A stretch of 64,000 nucleotides of DNA from Asterias amurensis (Eukaryota; Echinodermata; Asteroidea; Forcipulatida; Asteriidae), in assembly GCF_032118995.1 (NCBI RefSeq), contig NC_092665.1, positions 16,946,012 through 17,010,011 on the forward strand, given 5' to 3'. Of the stretch, positions 13,801 to 24,599 are shown piece after piece (positions within the stretch are counted from its first letter, which is position 1; every line of letters starts with the position of its first letter). The notes beneath the pieces are model-generated. The model had not been told where the DNA came from. It saw only the letters and a program-made list of their open reading frames with translations, and ran no database searches. Both the position numbers and the translations under genes were made by a program.

Positions 13801-16800
13801 CCATTCTGGAAAATAAGCTTCTTATTTTCTTGTTCGTGTAAGCTTGTCTGATAATGATGAATGTTTTTCTTTAAGGTTGAACAACGAGGGGTGGCCATGG
13901 AGGATCTTCAGCTGAAGCTAATCAAGAACAAGCGCCGTATCCTTGGTAACATCCGCTTTATCGGTGAGCTCTTCAAGCTTCAGATGTTGATTGAGCAGAT
14001 TATGCATGACTGTATCTTCAAGTTGCTATGCTCCAAGGATGAGGAGTCTCTGGAGTGTATGAGTAATCTTATGAGTACAATAGGAAAGATCTTAGACCAT
14101 GAGAAAGCCAAGGTGGGTCAAACTGGGTATTTATCCTTCTCTAATTTCAGTACCCTCACTAAATTGTGAACCAAAAAACCTGTCTCTCCCTCATTTTCAA
14201 GTCTTTAGGTCATATTCATTTATTTCTATTGCCCAAAGTGTTTCCATAATTTCTAGGTTACTTTTAATTGGCATCACATTTTATTTCCAAGGTATCCCAC
14301 AATATCCTTGTATGATTGGTTGCTTGTTCTTCAGATGCTTTTTGAAGGTAACTTCAACAGATCAGGACAAACATGATGTCTATTTTCACAGCATCTATTC
14401 TTGGGTTGAATGACCTCGTACCTCAAAATTAAATTCTTAATTTTTTTGGTTATGTTTTAGAACCGGATTGATCAGTACTTCACCCAGATAAAGAATATCA
14501 TCAGCCAGAAGAAGACCTCGGCAAGAATACGATTTATGCTTCAAGATGTTGTGGACCTCAGACAGGTAAGCTTCATTAGGTCAATCAAGTTGTCCATGAC
14601 TGGGGAAGCTGTAACTGTTATTGCTTTCTGATCAAACAACGTTTTAAGCAGTCAGGAAGTTAATAATATTGTTGCATAGTTTAGTTACAGAGTTTTGAGA
14701 GTACTTAAGAGGAGGTTTTTTGCACAGTACATGATAATGATAAACCATCTTGGATTCCTTTAGAAAATAATTAAGTGATCAATTTCTAATTGCTGTTTTA
14801 TTTTTTTTAAAACCTTGAATACTTTCGCAGTAAAATTATAGTGTAGCCTATTCATTTCAGAAATAACAGCGAAGAAACTGGGTCCAAAAAGTTGTCAAAA
14901 ATGCAGACTGCAGACCATCTTGGATTTCTGGGAAAAATAGTTGAGTGACCATTTGTAAAATAAATTGTTAAGACTGTTGCAGTAATATGATCATTTTTTC
15001 CTATCGCTAAAAAAACAGCAAAGAAACTGGATTCCACGAAGGGACACTGACAACCCCAAAACACTTGAGCAGATCCATCAAGACTACAAACGAGATGAAG
15101 AACGTAAGAAGATGGAAGGCATCCAAGCTCAGATGGCTCCACCCCCACCAAGGATGTCTCGTAATAAGAGGGATCAACCACAGCGAGTTGGTCCCCCTCC
15201 ACCAGAGGGATGGAGCACGGTCACATCAACAAAGGCTACCAGGGTAGCTGTTGATCCTAATAAGTTCAAGGTCATGAAGGTATGAAACTGTCTTTCTTGT
15301 TTCACAAGACTCGCTTATTACAAACTTATTGCCCAAGTTGTTTTTGTGTGTGAAAGTGCCTCCAATGATTTGCTTTGATGAATTCAAGTGCTTTTAAAGT
15401 TTTTTTATAAAATTTTATTTTTCACTTGGTGCTTATGTCTTTTATTGTGGGTTGCAGATTTGTTGGTATACATGTAAATATACATATGTATAATCGCAAA
15501 CCGAATAAACATTGTTTCGGGAAACATGCAGTCTTTTTATCGAGACTTTAAGAGAAGATGTGATTTGGTTATTTGCTTATTTTGTTCTTAGCAACAAAGC
15601 ATTGATGATGATATCCAACTTGGGCCTAGTGGGCCAAGATCTTTTGGTGGTTGGAGTCGAGGAAGCAGTGGGGGTAGCAGCAAGACACAGACAGAGCCTC
15701 CAGAACCAAAGCAGAGTAATCGATTCATGATGCTGTCTGATGAAAGGAAAGGAAGGTAAGATAATAATTAACTCTGATGTCGAAGGTTGTGGATGGGGAA
15801 GATGCTGCTGTGTGGCTGGTCTATTTTGAGTGCAGAGATACATATAATGCACTTGATCCTTCTCACATTTTCAAAGAGACAGTCAACTCTTTGAAGTCTT
15901 GTGATTGTTTCTTCAGGGATTGAGAAGGGAACATTAAACCTAGGCCCAGTTAATACTCCTCGGTACCTTGTACATTGTAGGTACTGTAGATTCCAGACTG
16001 GATTGCCACATTGTTGTATTCAATTCTCATTCAACAACTTAACACTCAATCATTTTCGTTAGATCTCAGTGTGGAAGGATGTTAATAAAGAATAGTCTTG
16101 TTTTATTTCTGTGAAGAAATAACTGGTATGATCCACAGTTCTGTTTTGGCTTTAAATTTAAAGCCATTGCTAGTAGCTGGAGAGAAATGTTTAGAGTGTG
16201 CTTTGGAAAATAACTTAACTTTTTATTTTGGATTGATTCAGAGTTCCAGAGTCCAAGGGTCGTGGTCCTCAATCCTTACAGGGTAAGAGGTCCAGCTCCT
16301 CCAGGGAACGAGACGAGATGAGCAAAGAGAGGAGGTCAGCCATTGCTGAAGTCCAGAAAATGTCTCAAGCTAGAAGATCTCAATCCAGAGAGAAAGATCT
16401 GGACAGCAGAGGTTCAAGAGGTAAAGTTCCTCAAACTTTGTCAAGATTTTGCCTCAAATAAAAAAATATACTTGTGTTAATATTTTTATAAAACTTTCAT
16501 TTCGGATGTTTTAATGTCTGGTTGATAATTTGTACTTGAAGCAAAGCGCTTCTTGGATTTTTGATCGGTATTAAATTTTGGATATTTGGGAATCAAGGGT
16601 TGGTGAGAAATGTAGGAAACATCTTGTTGAAATATAGAGACACTGTCAACATTGAATCGCTTTGGCTTTAAGCCAGCTGTTTCAATTTTAATGTGTTGAT
16701 AATAAATATACCAGTACCAACCTCAATGTGTTGTTAAAGTAATTTTGTCAGTCAATCAGATATAGAAATGTTTTGCGGGAAAAGTTCCAATTCCTTTGTT

Positions 16801-19800
16801 CAATATATTATGTAGGTAAGCAAGAAGCAGCCCCAGTTTCTGCTCCAGTAAGAGAGATTTCCAGAGCGGCAGCAGCACCAGCTATCTCAGAAGATGTATT
16901 TGAAAAGAAGGCCCTGGCAACGATTGAGGAATTCCTTAGCATTAAAGATGTCGAGGTAAGAAAGCATACTTTGTATCTCTGTAGCTGTTTGTTCTCAACA
17001 CTGTTCAAGTATTTTCGAAGTGGTCCATGACATGGATGAAATCTGTGCTGTTTCACCTGAATGTCTGTTTTACACAGTAAGGTATAATACATCAATTGGT
17101 AGAGAAAACTGCTGGATTAAATTGACTAGCCTCTGGGTCTGCAGTAAAGTGTATATTTTGAGTCATGTGATAAGTGGAAGGTTTCATACAGTTAAAGTAA
17201 ATGTGAAGGAACCCACTGTAGATACTAAAGTGTGAGGATTTAAGAGTTGAACAGCAAACGAGCTGAAGGATTTATAAAGACGGCAATCTTTAAGAAGAAT
17301 TCTTTACAGTAATATCTTGACAATTGTTTTCTTCTTTGACTCGACAGGAAGCCCTTATGTGTGTATTGGAGTTAAACTCCCCTTCCCACATGCACATCCT
17401 GGTACGTTCAGCCATGAACTGCTCATTGGAAAAGAATCCAGTAGCCAGGGACTCTGCTGGGCTACTATTCCATAAACTCATCAAGGCTGGTCATCTCGGT
17501 AAAGAACAGTTTGTTATTGGGTGAGTTCAAACTCTGGTCTAGCAAACTTGTCAAGTTTCATTTGTGATTACAGATAATGTGAACCTTACCCTGGAAGTTA
17601 CCTTCGCTAGTTCTTTCAAACATTTCACTCAAAAGTCTCCGTTCACTTTGTAATTCTGTCTCATTGAACTGATACACTGTATCACAGTTATGAATTGTAT
17701 TTTTTTTAAATTTTTTTATCTTGTTGTATATACATGGCCTGACCGGGTGTGTATGGATTATAATCTTTAATCCTTGTGCGTTGTTTATTGTGCAATATTT
17801 GTATCAGCGTTATGTAACTATTTGATATTTGTGTTCCTTTTATAACTTGTGTGAACAATGTTATTTTCTTATTTCTTATGACTTAATAAACTCTTTCAGT
17901 GCTGGTTACTGATTTTCTTTTACCCCTTCTCTCTGTATCCAGTGTGAAAGAGGTTCTAGAATATGCTGATGACATGGCTCTAGACATCCCCATGATTTGG
18001 AAGTATCTTGGTGAGATCATTGGTGCAGCGTTCCGTGACAACTCTTTATCTCTTAAGGTTCTAGCTGATATGATGGAGCCTGTCAAAGCAGCTAGGAAGG
18101 CTGGAGACCTCATGGCTGAGATATTACATACAGTTGTCAAGTTAAATGTAAGTGGGACGTCAAACTTTATACAATGTTTACCTTATTGTGGAGAGGGTAG
18201 GTCTGGACCTCTGAAGTAAACCTAAAAATTGACATGGTCAATGGAAAGTTCCCATTTTGAACGTTCCCGATTGACTGGACCATGAGCACATACTTAATGG
18301 AACACAGCCACACTTCTTTGGGACTAGTCTTTTGGGAATCTTCAATCTCAACTGCAGCATCAGTATAGGAAGATTTGCACGTGGTACTCTTGCTGCCTAT
18401 GAGTGGTGTGTGGACATGGTTAATATATTGAAATAACTCTATGAAAACACTATTGCCTGCATCATGTAGGGCCAAGCTTCTCGTAATAGGTTTTACTAGA
18501 GTTTGACTGTTCTTTCTTGACAAAATGAATATGATCTGTCTTTCGGTAATAACATTACTTAAAGATGCTAGATCAAATTTGGGGCTTATTTGAACATGAA
18601 TAATTATGAAAAATTGTTCACACTTTTATTATGGAATAATTTTCATACTGGTTTATGTTTTTTTCAGAGCGCTGATGTAGTTGGGGAAATGTGGCAATCA
18701 TCAGGATTCACATGGGACATGTTTCTACCAAGTGGAAAAGATGTTCAAGAGTTTGTAAATAATAAGGTACGTGCTATCGTTATTCTCGACTCAATAAGGG
18801 TTGGACAGGAAAGTAACTCAATGGTTTGGGAAGAGTCTATTCTAATAACCAGTGAAGGATTTGTTTTGTTCATTCGAACTGTTGAACTTTTATCAACATG
18901 AAACAGTACTTGTCCGTGCTGTTTTTTATTGTCTGTATTCATTGATATTGTGCACTATTTGATGTTGTCATAAAAGTATTTTAGTCGCCTATATTAAAGT
19001 TGTTTTATTTTTCTAGTTTTGAAGAAGAGGAAAAAACAGTTTCCCGTTGCTATTGATGATCCATTTTGTCAAATTATTTTACAGAAACTAGGTTTTACTT
19101 TATCGACTGGTAGCAGCAGCACAACAAACAGTGGCGGGGATGCCAATGCTAATAGTCTGTCAGATGAGGATTTGTTCTCATTTATTAAGAGAGAACTTGG
19201 AAGCATTCTGGCCACTATTGAGAATGTCAACGATAAAGTGTTTGACTGGATTCAGGTAAATTACTCAACAAAATGTTAACATATTTGCCGTTAACACTTC
19301 CTTTTTTATTTTTATATTTTACTTCTTGTTGTACGTCTTTTATAAACAATTCAGCGCTTGGGCTGCGATGTTTGAGTTTTTAATGAGCCAATAATAATAA
19401 CATGTCAACATAATTATTGGGAGTACAATGGTACCTAAAAATGTTATTTCAAGTTTGTTTGAAGATAAGTGTTTTAAGGACTGCACTTTTCAAAAACTAT
19501 TGTAATAGAGGAAAAGTCATCTGTGGTGTTGCCTTATAAGTGAAGATTTTGTTCATAAACATTGTTCAGTACTTATATCTGTGTCAGTGAAAGCTAACTT
19601 GATTATTCTGTCTTTGTATTTTCTCTGCAGAAGAACCTTAACATATCAAGCCCTGAAAAGCAAAGGCTATTTATCCGTGCCTTAGTGACTGTAGTTGTGC
19701 AAAGCACTATCCAAGGTAAGTGACTTTACATTCCCTGTTTAAAACCACAGATTCATACCTAGCTTAGCCTGATTTGAACGCTCCCCCCTCTTTCCATACC

Positions 19801-21157
19801 GAAGGTCTTGTTTTAAGAATATAACAGACAGAGCCTAAGCCATTCTGCCCCTCTCCATACCGAAAGTCTTGTTTTAAGAATAACAGACCGAGTCTAAGCC
19901 ATTGCGAAGCTGTAGTACCAGTAACATGGTTGGCTAGTGCTTAAAGTGCTCACCATCACCAGTGTGGCCCTGGGCTGATTCCTGGTTAGGGCCTTATGTG
20001 AATAAGGTTGCGTTTTGTTCACTCTTTTGCCACAAGGATTCTCTTGGCTCTGGTTTTCATCTTTCCAGTGAATTGAAAACGTATGATCTCTGGCTGTGCA
20101 CTGTGGTGCATCCTTTCTGTTTCAAGCTAAATTGGCCAAAACAAACTGTAGCTGACTATGTTATAACTTATGCTCTTTTTTAACATCAGGAGATAAAGCA
20201 GAGAGCTGTAGACTGAACCATGATCTACTAAATGTCCGAACAGCAATCCTGAAGCGTTATATCAATAATGACAACAATCTAGAATTGCAAGCTTTGTATG
20301 CTGTTCAAGCCTTAAACCAACATTTGGAAAGCCCTCCAAGTAAGTTGAAACTAGCCACAATAATATTGGTATAACACACTGGGAATGTTCTCAATTTAGT
20401 TTTGGTCTATAATGATGGAATGATCACACTTGTCAGTTGAATTGTCAGTATTTGTGTCCATATTAAATGTTGCCTCAATTTGATGTTCTTCTGTTGTGTG
20501 TTTATAATATTTGATATTTGTTCCAGTTAATGTAAAAATGAAAAGTGCATTTGTCTCATATTAAGAGTGGTTAACTTTTATTAACTGTTAGTAAGTTCTT
20601 TTAATTTTGCACATTTTTAGTGCATAAATTATGTTTCAATATTTGTTTCAATTGTTTATAGACGTGGAAAACAAAAATGCATTTCACTTTGTTTGTAAAT
20701 GTACATGTGTCACATTAGAACAAAAACTATACTATACTAAGATACTATAACCATGGTGTAACTGCAAGCGACTATTAATTTTTTACTATAACCATCCATG
20801 TTAAATAAAAGTGTCTTCAATCTGTTGGGTGATAGTTAAAGCATGTTCAGCTTACAATATCTGAACACTTGACCAATTTTTACTTAATGTTTTGTCAAAT
20901 AATTTGATCACAGTCCTTCAGCGATCCAACCTTCCAGTCTCTATTAATCCCTATTTTTTATCTCTTCCTTATCTTTAGGACTTCTTGGACTAATCTTCAA
21001 TGTGCTGTATGATGAAGATGTCATCCCAGAAGAAACCTTCTATGCCTGGCAGAAAAGCTCTGATCCTAATGAGACTGTTGGCAAGGGTGTGGCTCTAAAG
21101 TCGGTTACAAGCTTCTTTGATTGGCTTCGTGAAGCAGAAGAGGAGCCTGCCAAATAA
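2546..21157 (+). CDS. EIF4G: Eukaryotic translation initiation factor 4 gamma (eIF4G1/3 type), 27 exons, lacks only its start exon
   Basis: Cytoplasmic scaffold of the cap-binding complex eIF4F; it joins eIF4E, eIF4A, eIF3 and poly(A)-binding protein. Exons read: 2546-2818, 3072-3245, 3680-3745, 4269-4379 (or 4401), 4658-4894, 6073-6967, 7589-7704, 8220-8523, 9070-9197, 9647-9739, 10295-10465, 11048-11185, 12426-12485, 12926-13066, 13876-14112, 14461-14565, 15019-15279, 15592-15755, 16242-16420, 16816-16955, 17348-17520, 17943-18147, 18668-18766, 19025-19255, 19631-19715, 20190-20339, 20979-21157. Introns are GT-AG and phases agree throughout. Joined length is 1704 codons plus stop, near 1600 in vertebrates. 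Domain order: Q-rich N terminus, PABP/IRDP region (~209-287), eIF4E site (~726-768), MIF4G (~857-1110), MA3 (~1285-1490), W2 (~1491-1704). Acceptors of exons 6, 8 and 24 are ambiguous by 3-6 bases. Confidence 0.95.
6073..6967 (+). CDS. EIF4G: eIF4G exon 6: long A/P/V/E-rich linker
   Basis: An 895-base exon encoding about 298 residues of disordered linker between the PABP region and the eIF4E site. It has short alanine-valine-proline repeats ([19 protein letters not shown]) at about 6361-6420 and many acidic and lysine residues near the end. It starts at a CAGCAG acceptor, so one glutamine is optional (6073 or 6076), and ends with donor GTTAGT in phase 1, matching the phase of exon 7. In the second copy of the locus this exon is cut after about 55 codons. 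Confidence 0.88.
7075..7430. repeat. Dispersed repeat around 'TGGTCATTGCCTTGGTGCCC', inverted copy in intron 13
   Basis: Intron 6 holds TTTCCTCATAG(A/G)GTGCCC twice and TGGTCATTGCCTTGGTGCCC. The reverse complement of this series, including GGGCACCAAGGCAATGACCA and CTATGAGGAAATTGTAAATT, lies at 12650-12810 in intron 13. The two sites are therefore oppositely oriented copies of one non-coding element of unknown class. Confidence 0.55.
7589..8523 (+). CDS. EIF4G: eIF4G exons 7-8: lysine/glutamate-rich approach to the eIF4E site
   Basis: Exon 7 (7589-7704) encodes [20 protein letters not shown], which resembles the conserved 'K.KELNKKEAVGDLLDAF' stretch upstream of the eIF4E site in vertebrate eIF4G. 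Exon 8 (8220 or 8226 to 8523) is a charged E/K-rich segment ending in LKYTYRE, equivalent to LKYEYKE of the vertebrate protein. It joins in phase 1 to exon 9. The intron between the two exons shows nothing recognisable. Confidence 0.88.
9070..9197 (+). CDS. EIF4G: eIF4G exon 9: eIF4E-binding site
   Basis: Encodes [20 protein letters not shown] and then [14 protein letters not shown]. It carries the canonical eIF4E-binding motif Y-x4-L-hydrophobic as YGRDFLL, docking on the dorsal face of the cap-binding protein. The flanking DQW.P.NPE and PEGLPHI.D.VL residues match vertebrate eIF4G closely. Exon length is 128 bases, exactly that of the diverged paralogous exon at 43186-43313. Confidence 0.95.
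9647..10465 (+). CDS. EIF4G: eIF4G exons 10-11: linker between the eIF4E site and MIF4G
   Basis: Exon 10 (9647-9739, 31 codons) and exon 11 (10295-10465, 57 codons) encode a basic, proline-rich linker with [11 protein letters not shown] and [11 protein letters not shown]. The latter corresponds to the KAEKAWKP segment before the MIF4G domain in vertebrates. Both exons are phase 0 at both ends. Confidence 0.85.
11048..15279 (+). CDS. EIF4G: eIF4G exons 12-17: MIF4G (HEAT-1) domain, eIF4A/RNA-binding core
   Basis: Exon 12 begins the domain with [19 protein letters not shown] and [15 protein letters not shown], near-identical to vertebrate eIF4G. Exon 13 gives [14 protein letters not shown], exon 14 the [14 protein letters not shown] helix, exon 15 [17 protein letters not shown] plus [10 protein letters not shown] and DEESLECM, and exon 16 [18 protein letters not shown]. 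Exon 17 starts [19 protein letters not shown], the conserved end of the domain, and continues into a proline-rich linker. All six exons are in phase 0, so the block is symmetrical. Long intron 12 (11186-12425) is filled with repeat-like DNA. Confidence 0.95.
11250..12300. repeat. Repeat-like filling of eIF4G intron 12 with TGACGTCA palindromes
   Basis: AT-rich non-coding DNA bounded by similar strings: TTTCGTAGCGAAACAGCTCT near 11275 and TTAACGAAACAGCTGTGC near 12220. The interior has recurrent CACGTGACG and TGACGTCAT motifs followed by TTAAAGGTG at least twice. It looks like one or more decayed non-autonomous elements; there is no coding capacity. The class is unknown. Confidence 0.45.
12650..12810. 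repeat. Second, inverted copy of the intron 6 dispersed repeat
   Basis: Carries GGGCACCAAGGCAATGACCA and the complement of the other blocks at 7075-7430. It lies in intron 13 of eIF4G and shows no open reading frame. Confidence 0.5.
13031..13306 (+). repeat. 138-bp tandem duplication copying the end of eIF4G exon 14 and its donor site
   Basis: Two adjacent units of 138 bases start GAGCAAGT at 13031 and 13169. The first includes the last 36 coding bases of exon 14 and donor GTGAGT; the second repeats the coding tail with a few substitutions ([10 protein letters not shown] becomes [10 protein letters not shown]) and again ends at CTGCCT|GTGAGT. The second donor has no acceptor of its own in front, so it is an echo inside intron 14 or an alternative donor. 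Confidence 0.85.
13310..13650 (+). mobile_element. tRNA-derived SINE-like repeat, two tandem copies
   Basis: Two units, about 13316-13500 and 13505-13645, share AATGTGCTTGCCTCTCACCA, a B-box-like GGTC(C/A)AATTCCTGGCCAAGGC and an end GCATGACTGCGACTGAAACACG. The second unit lacks about 40 internal bases. The same head, diverged, occurs at 19921-20000. A box, B box and short body suggest a tRNA-derived SINE; this is inference from the box pattern. Confidence 0.55.
15592..16420 (+). CDS. EIF4G: eIF4G exons 18-19: S/R-rich linker between MIF4G and MA3
   Basis: Exon 18 (15592-15755) encodes a glycine/serine-rich stretch ending [12 protein letters not shown], matching the conserved N.F..L...R element of the vertebrate linker. 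Exon 19 (16242-16420) is rich in arginine and serine ([16 protein letters not shown]). The introns are phase 2 and phase 1. Intron 18 holds one 55-bp unit near 15781-15840 that is expanded to about eight copies in the second locus. Confidence 0.85.
16816..18766 (+). CDS. EIF4G: eIF4G exons 20-23: MA3 (HEAT-2) domain, second eIF4A-binding site
   Basis: Exon 20 ends in [19 protein letters not shown], exon 21 continues [19 protein letters not shown] and [10 protein letters not shown], exon 22 gives [20 protein letters not shown], and exon 23 [20 protein letters not shown]. These follow the vertebrate MA3 sequence segment by segment. Exon 20 has a TATGTAG acceptor. Junction phases (1, 0, 2, 0) are consistent. 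Confidence 0.93.
19025..21157 (+). CDS. EIF4G: eIF4G exons 24-27: W2 (HEAT-3, Mnk-binding) domain and stop
   Basis: Contains [45 protein letters not shown] and [19 protein letters not shown], ending EAEEEPAK and TAA at 21155-21157. This is the aromatic/acidic W2 domain, ending at the same place as vertebrate eIF4G, where it recruits Mnk kinases. The exon 24 start must be the AAG|AAG at 19024/19027, because the better-looking CTAG acceptor at 19016 leads into an in-frame TGA. An AATAAA hexamer overlaps the stop codon (21153-21158). Confidence 0.93.
19778..20125 (+). mobile_element. Small tandem duplication followed by a tRNA-SINE-like element (eIF4G intron 25)
   Basis: Bases 19785-19905 hold two units about 61 bases apart, each with CCATACCGAA(G/A)GTCTTG and TTTTAAGAAT.AACAGAC. 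Next comes TTGGCTAGTGCTTAAAGTGC (A-box-like) and GGGCTGATTCCTGGTTAGGGC (B-box-like), the head of the same SINE family as at 13310-13650. The whole arrangement recurs at 36441-36790 in the second copy, so it predates the block duplication. Confidence 0.5.
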
Positions 21158-21542
21158 AATACAAGTCCAAACATTTAAGCAAGTTTCTTCTCAAAAGATA
21201 AAATACATGATGGATGATTTAAGTTTGATTTCACAGCGATAAACAGTGCCGGATTTTTAACGGAATACACTGCTTGATTATCTCTTCTGCTTTTATATAT
21301 TTTTCCCTGCAACTTTTAGAATTCCATGGGGTATTGTGTTACTGCTATTAGTTATACGGCTTTATCTGTAATGTTAGGTGACAAATGATGATGCACTAAA
21401 ATGGAACCAAACTACTCTCCAATTTCAACTCAAAAGTGGGATTTACTGACTGCTTTCTTGAGAGTTGAGAGTAAGAAATGCTTAGTTTATTGGTGATGGA
21501 GATTGTTGAGCTGGAGCAAGGGTTTGATGATCTGCTCCAAGC

Positions 21543-21752
21543 ATTGGCTCGATGATCGTTGGCTCGATGATCGTTGGCTCGATGATCGTTGGCTCGATGA
21601 TCGTTGGCTCGATGATCGTTGGCTCGATCGTTGGCTCGATGATCGTTGGCTCGATGATCGTTGGCTCGATGATCGTTGGCTTGATGATCGTTGGCTCCAT
21701 GATCGTTGGCTCCATGATCGTTGGCTCCATGATCGTTGGCTCCATGATTGGC
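21543..21752. repeat. 15-bp minisatellite (TTGGCTCGATGATCG)n, about 14 units
   Basis: Units of TTGGCTCGATGATCG with a CTCC variant towards the right end and one 12-base unit. It lies about 400 bases past the eIF4G stop. The paralogous site at 38198-38246 has only about three units, so the array expanded or shrank after the block duplication. The frames open across it are artefacts of the period of 15. Confidence 0.92.
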
Positions 21753-23765
21753 TTGTTGAACTGCTTTGTAAGCAATGTTGGTGATTAACTGACTTGCTAG
21801 TGAGTCATATAGAGACGGCTGGAGATTGGAGCTTGTGAAGATTTGTGGCTTTCTTCACTGGTAAACAATATTGGCTTATTGCTTATGACTGGTGGATACC
21901 AGCAATCTCAACATGGCTGAATTTGTCCAATTGCTCATCCCGGTCTTGTAGGGAAGGTTTGATTGGAAAGTAAAGGAGAGTAATTAAAAAGGTATGGAGC
22001 AACAAATAAATAAATATTAATTATACTAAATAAAAATGATAACAATAGTCCATCTTGAACAAGAAAAATAGAGGATGGGGTCGGCATTGTTGGCATCCAT
22101 CCCCTTTTAAAACTATTGTTAAGATTATAAAGAACTATTTAAAAGATGTTTAAAAAACGGTTCACCTGTTGGAGGAAGGTAAAAGATGTGTTAAACTGCT
22201 GCACAATAAATGTAGCACTTAAAAACAATATTGAATTAAATTTATTTTGTTGTAACTCATTCATCTAAACTACTGTCTTCAAAAGCATTTGCCTTTGTGA
22301 TGCATCGCTGTAGCATTTATACTATCATAGGTTAAGAGAACTGTTTCTTACTCTGATTCTACCTAAAAGCAAATGTCCTGGTCCTCACTTTAGATCCACT
22401 TGTAGAGTAGTATATAGGCCATCCTTGATGGATTGGGAGTTGTCATTATTAAAAAGGGTAGGTCCCTGATTGTTAAAGGATGATTGGACTTTGTTTACAG
22501 TTGGGGAAAACCCCCCAAATCTTTATGATGCAGAGGTTTGAGCTCAAAATATAGCATTGTATAATTTGAAGCTTTGATGTTATCGTACATGCAATTCTGG
22601 GTTTCTTCAGAAAAGGCGAATCAGGATTTTTAAAGGAGATCTTTGGATCTGCTCTTTTTCTAAATTTAATTGTTAAGATTAATTTATTCAGAAGTTACAA
22701 AATTTCATTTAAGAGTTTATGTGGTATATGTATCTTTTTTGGAAAAGAAATCAAAAGGAGCATTGTTTTGGTCGACTTGGCTATATTCTTGATATAAGCA
22801 CAATAATGTTTGTTATGCTAATCTAAGATTACTTGACCTACAACCCCTGACCTATGACCTGTGATATAATAAATCCCATTTTGATTAATATACTTCATTA
22901 CTCTAGCAGGTCAATGCACTTTTGATTCATTGAGAAGAAATTGAACTCAAAGTTGCAATTCTAGCAGATTGTGTTTAGTGGCACTGGAAATGTTTTTAAA
23001 AATTAAAATCAGCAAAATTGTATTTAAATCATAAAAAACATCACTTAAAAGTGCTGCACAAAATGTGGAAAGGGAAAAATGGATATATATTATTTTAAGA
23101 GTTTTATGCGGGTTGTTGTTTGCTGTAATTTCTTTTCTTTTTTTCACTTTGCTATAAATCTTAAGTGTCATATATGTTGAGCAATTCCTGTTAAATCTGT
23201 GACTTGTAAGGCTTGGGTGTCGAGGTATTTAACACTGCAACAGGGAAAAATGGTCCTTCAGATCTGTTTTTAAAAAAGCTACCAGAGTGATGGAAATGTC
23301 GACGTCAAATTTATAAGCTTTATTATATCAAATCACTTGTTAACAATATGTAAAGACGCTGTTTACATCAAAACACAATTATAAATTGAGGAGAATGATA
23401 TTGCTTCGAGTTATTTACTTGAATCTAAACAATAATAAATATGCAATTTCATTTTATGAGTATATGAGACAGACTTGATCAGTCATCTGCTGTGAAAGAT
23501 GAAGCCCGATAAAAGTATACATGTATTTCAATTTGAGAAGAAAAATATATATGAAATATTAAGCAATGTGTTGGACTGAATGTTTATTTGTTGTATTAAA
23601 GACCGATACATGTGGCATGCCCTATATAGGGCAGGGGGTACCCCAAAAGCGCACCCCACCACCTCCAATGTTCACCAGTAAAACACCTTTTCCCTAGAGA
23701 GACCACCAACAAATCCTGTAAAATCCGAGTCAAGCTCACAATTAACACACATGAAAGGGGGTGGT

Positions 23766-23820
23766 AGACGCCATTTCTCTTCTCATGAAGACGATCAGAG
23801 CATACTGATTGAAACGTCGA
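23766..23820 (+). ncRNA. Degenerate hammerhead-ribozyme-like motif
   Basis: GACG (23767-23770), then CC, a short segment, CTCATGA, then hairpin GATCAG-AGCATA-CTGATT (23793-23810), then GAAAC (23811-23815) and CGTC (23815-23818). GACG pairs with CGTC as stem III; the hairpin is stem II (one G-T pair). The first core box differs from CUGAUGA at two bases and stem I is not evident, so activity is doubtful. Hammerheads with this GAAACGUC end are known from Penelope-like retroelements and retrozymes. A second copy lies at 40253-40306. Confidence 0.4.
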
Positions 23821-24599
23821 GTTAAACTAACGGTTCTTTTCAGAACCACCCCAAACTCATTTAGAGATTATTACATGGTGTTACCGCAAACTCTTCTATA
23901 TCTTACCTCCACCATGCAAAGTTTTAAATCCTGGTCACTAGCTTGCTGTCTCAAATAGACAAGGAACATGACATACATTTGTAATTGGTTTTGCTATTAC
24001 AAAAATTGCTGATATGTAATCCACCATAAACATTTACATGACGTCATAACTGAGAAGGGAAATCCCCTTATAGATGGTAACAATTCTTGCGCAATGCCCT
24101 CATTCACGGGTTTTCCCACTGAGTTGTGACGTAGCTATGAAGTGATTGTCAACTACATTAATTGGGTATATCGTTGGATCCTCGGATGGACTTGGAATGA
24201 CTACAACAAGAAACAAGTAAACCGACGAGACCACGACTTAACATTATAGGTAAGTTTACATGCCGAAAAACGGCTACGATTTACTGACCTTTTCACAGCA
24301 ATGGTCAATTACAGTTAGTCATAACTTTACTGAATTTATCCACATGGTTGATTGAGGATACGCGCTCAAATGTCCAGATATCCAAAACACTCTTGAGTTT
24401 AAAAAATACAGTCAGAACTATGTAAGTGGTAGTCTAGCTGGTTTGCAGGTGTCAAACTTGCTTGTACCACGTGATCCACTTACTTCTGATAACCATGGAT
24501 CAGGAAAACTAGAGCATTGTAGTTTGCAACTTGTTCAGAATTTGGTCAAATGTGACTCGATGTAAACAAGTTATGGTTTTGGCTTTGAGAATGTTATTT

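Larger units (their letters stand above)
21158..24599. other. 3' flank of eIF4G and leader region of the first RING gene
   Basis: No coding exon is visible. The first part is eIF4G 3' UTR, with AATAAA hexamers at 21153 and AATAAATAAATATT near 22003. The stretch 22000-23300 is almost unchanged in the second copy (38500-39790). Near the end, a probable non-coding first exon of the RING gene stops at 24249 with donor ATAG|GTAAGT, identically placed at 40761 in copy 2. A hammerhead-like motif lies at 23766-23820. Confidence 0.55.

Noticed and set aside
21482-21788. Repetitive frames (IMEPT.., DDRWL..) on both strands
   Set aside because: Translation of the 15-bp minisatellite.
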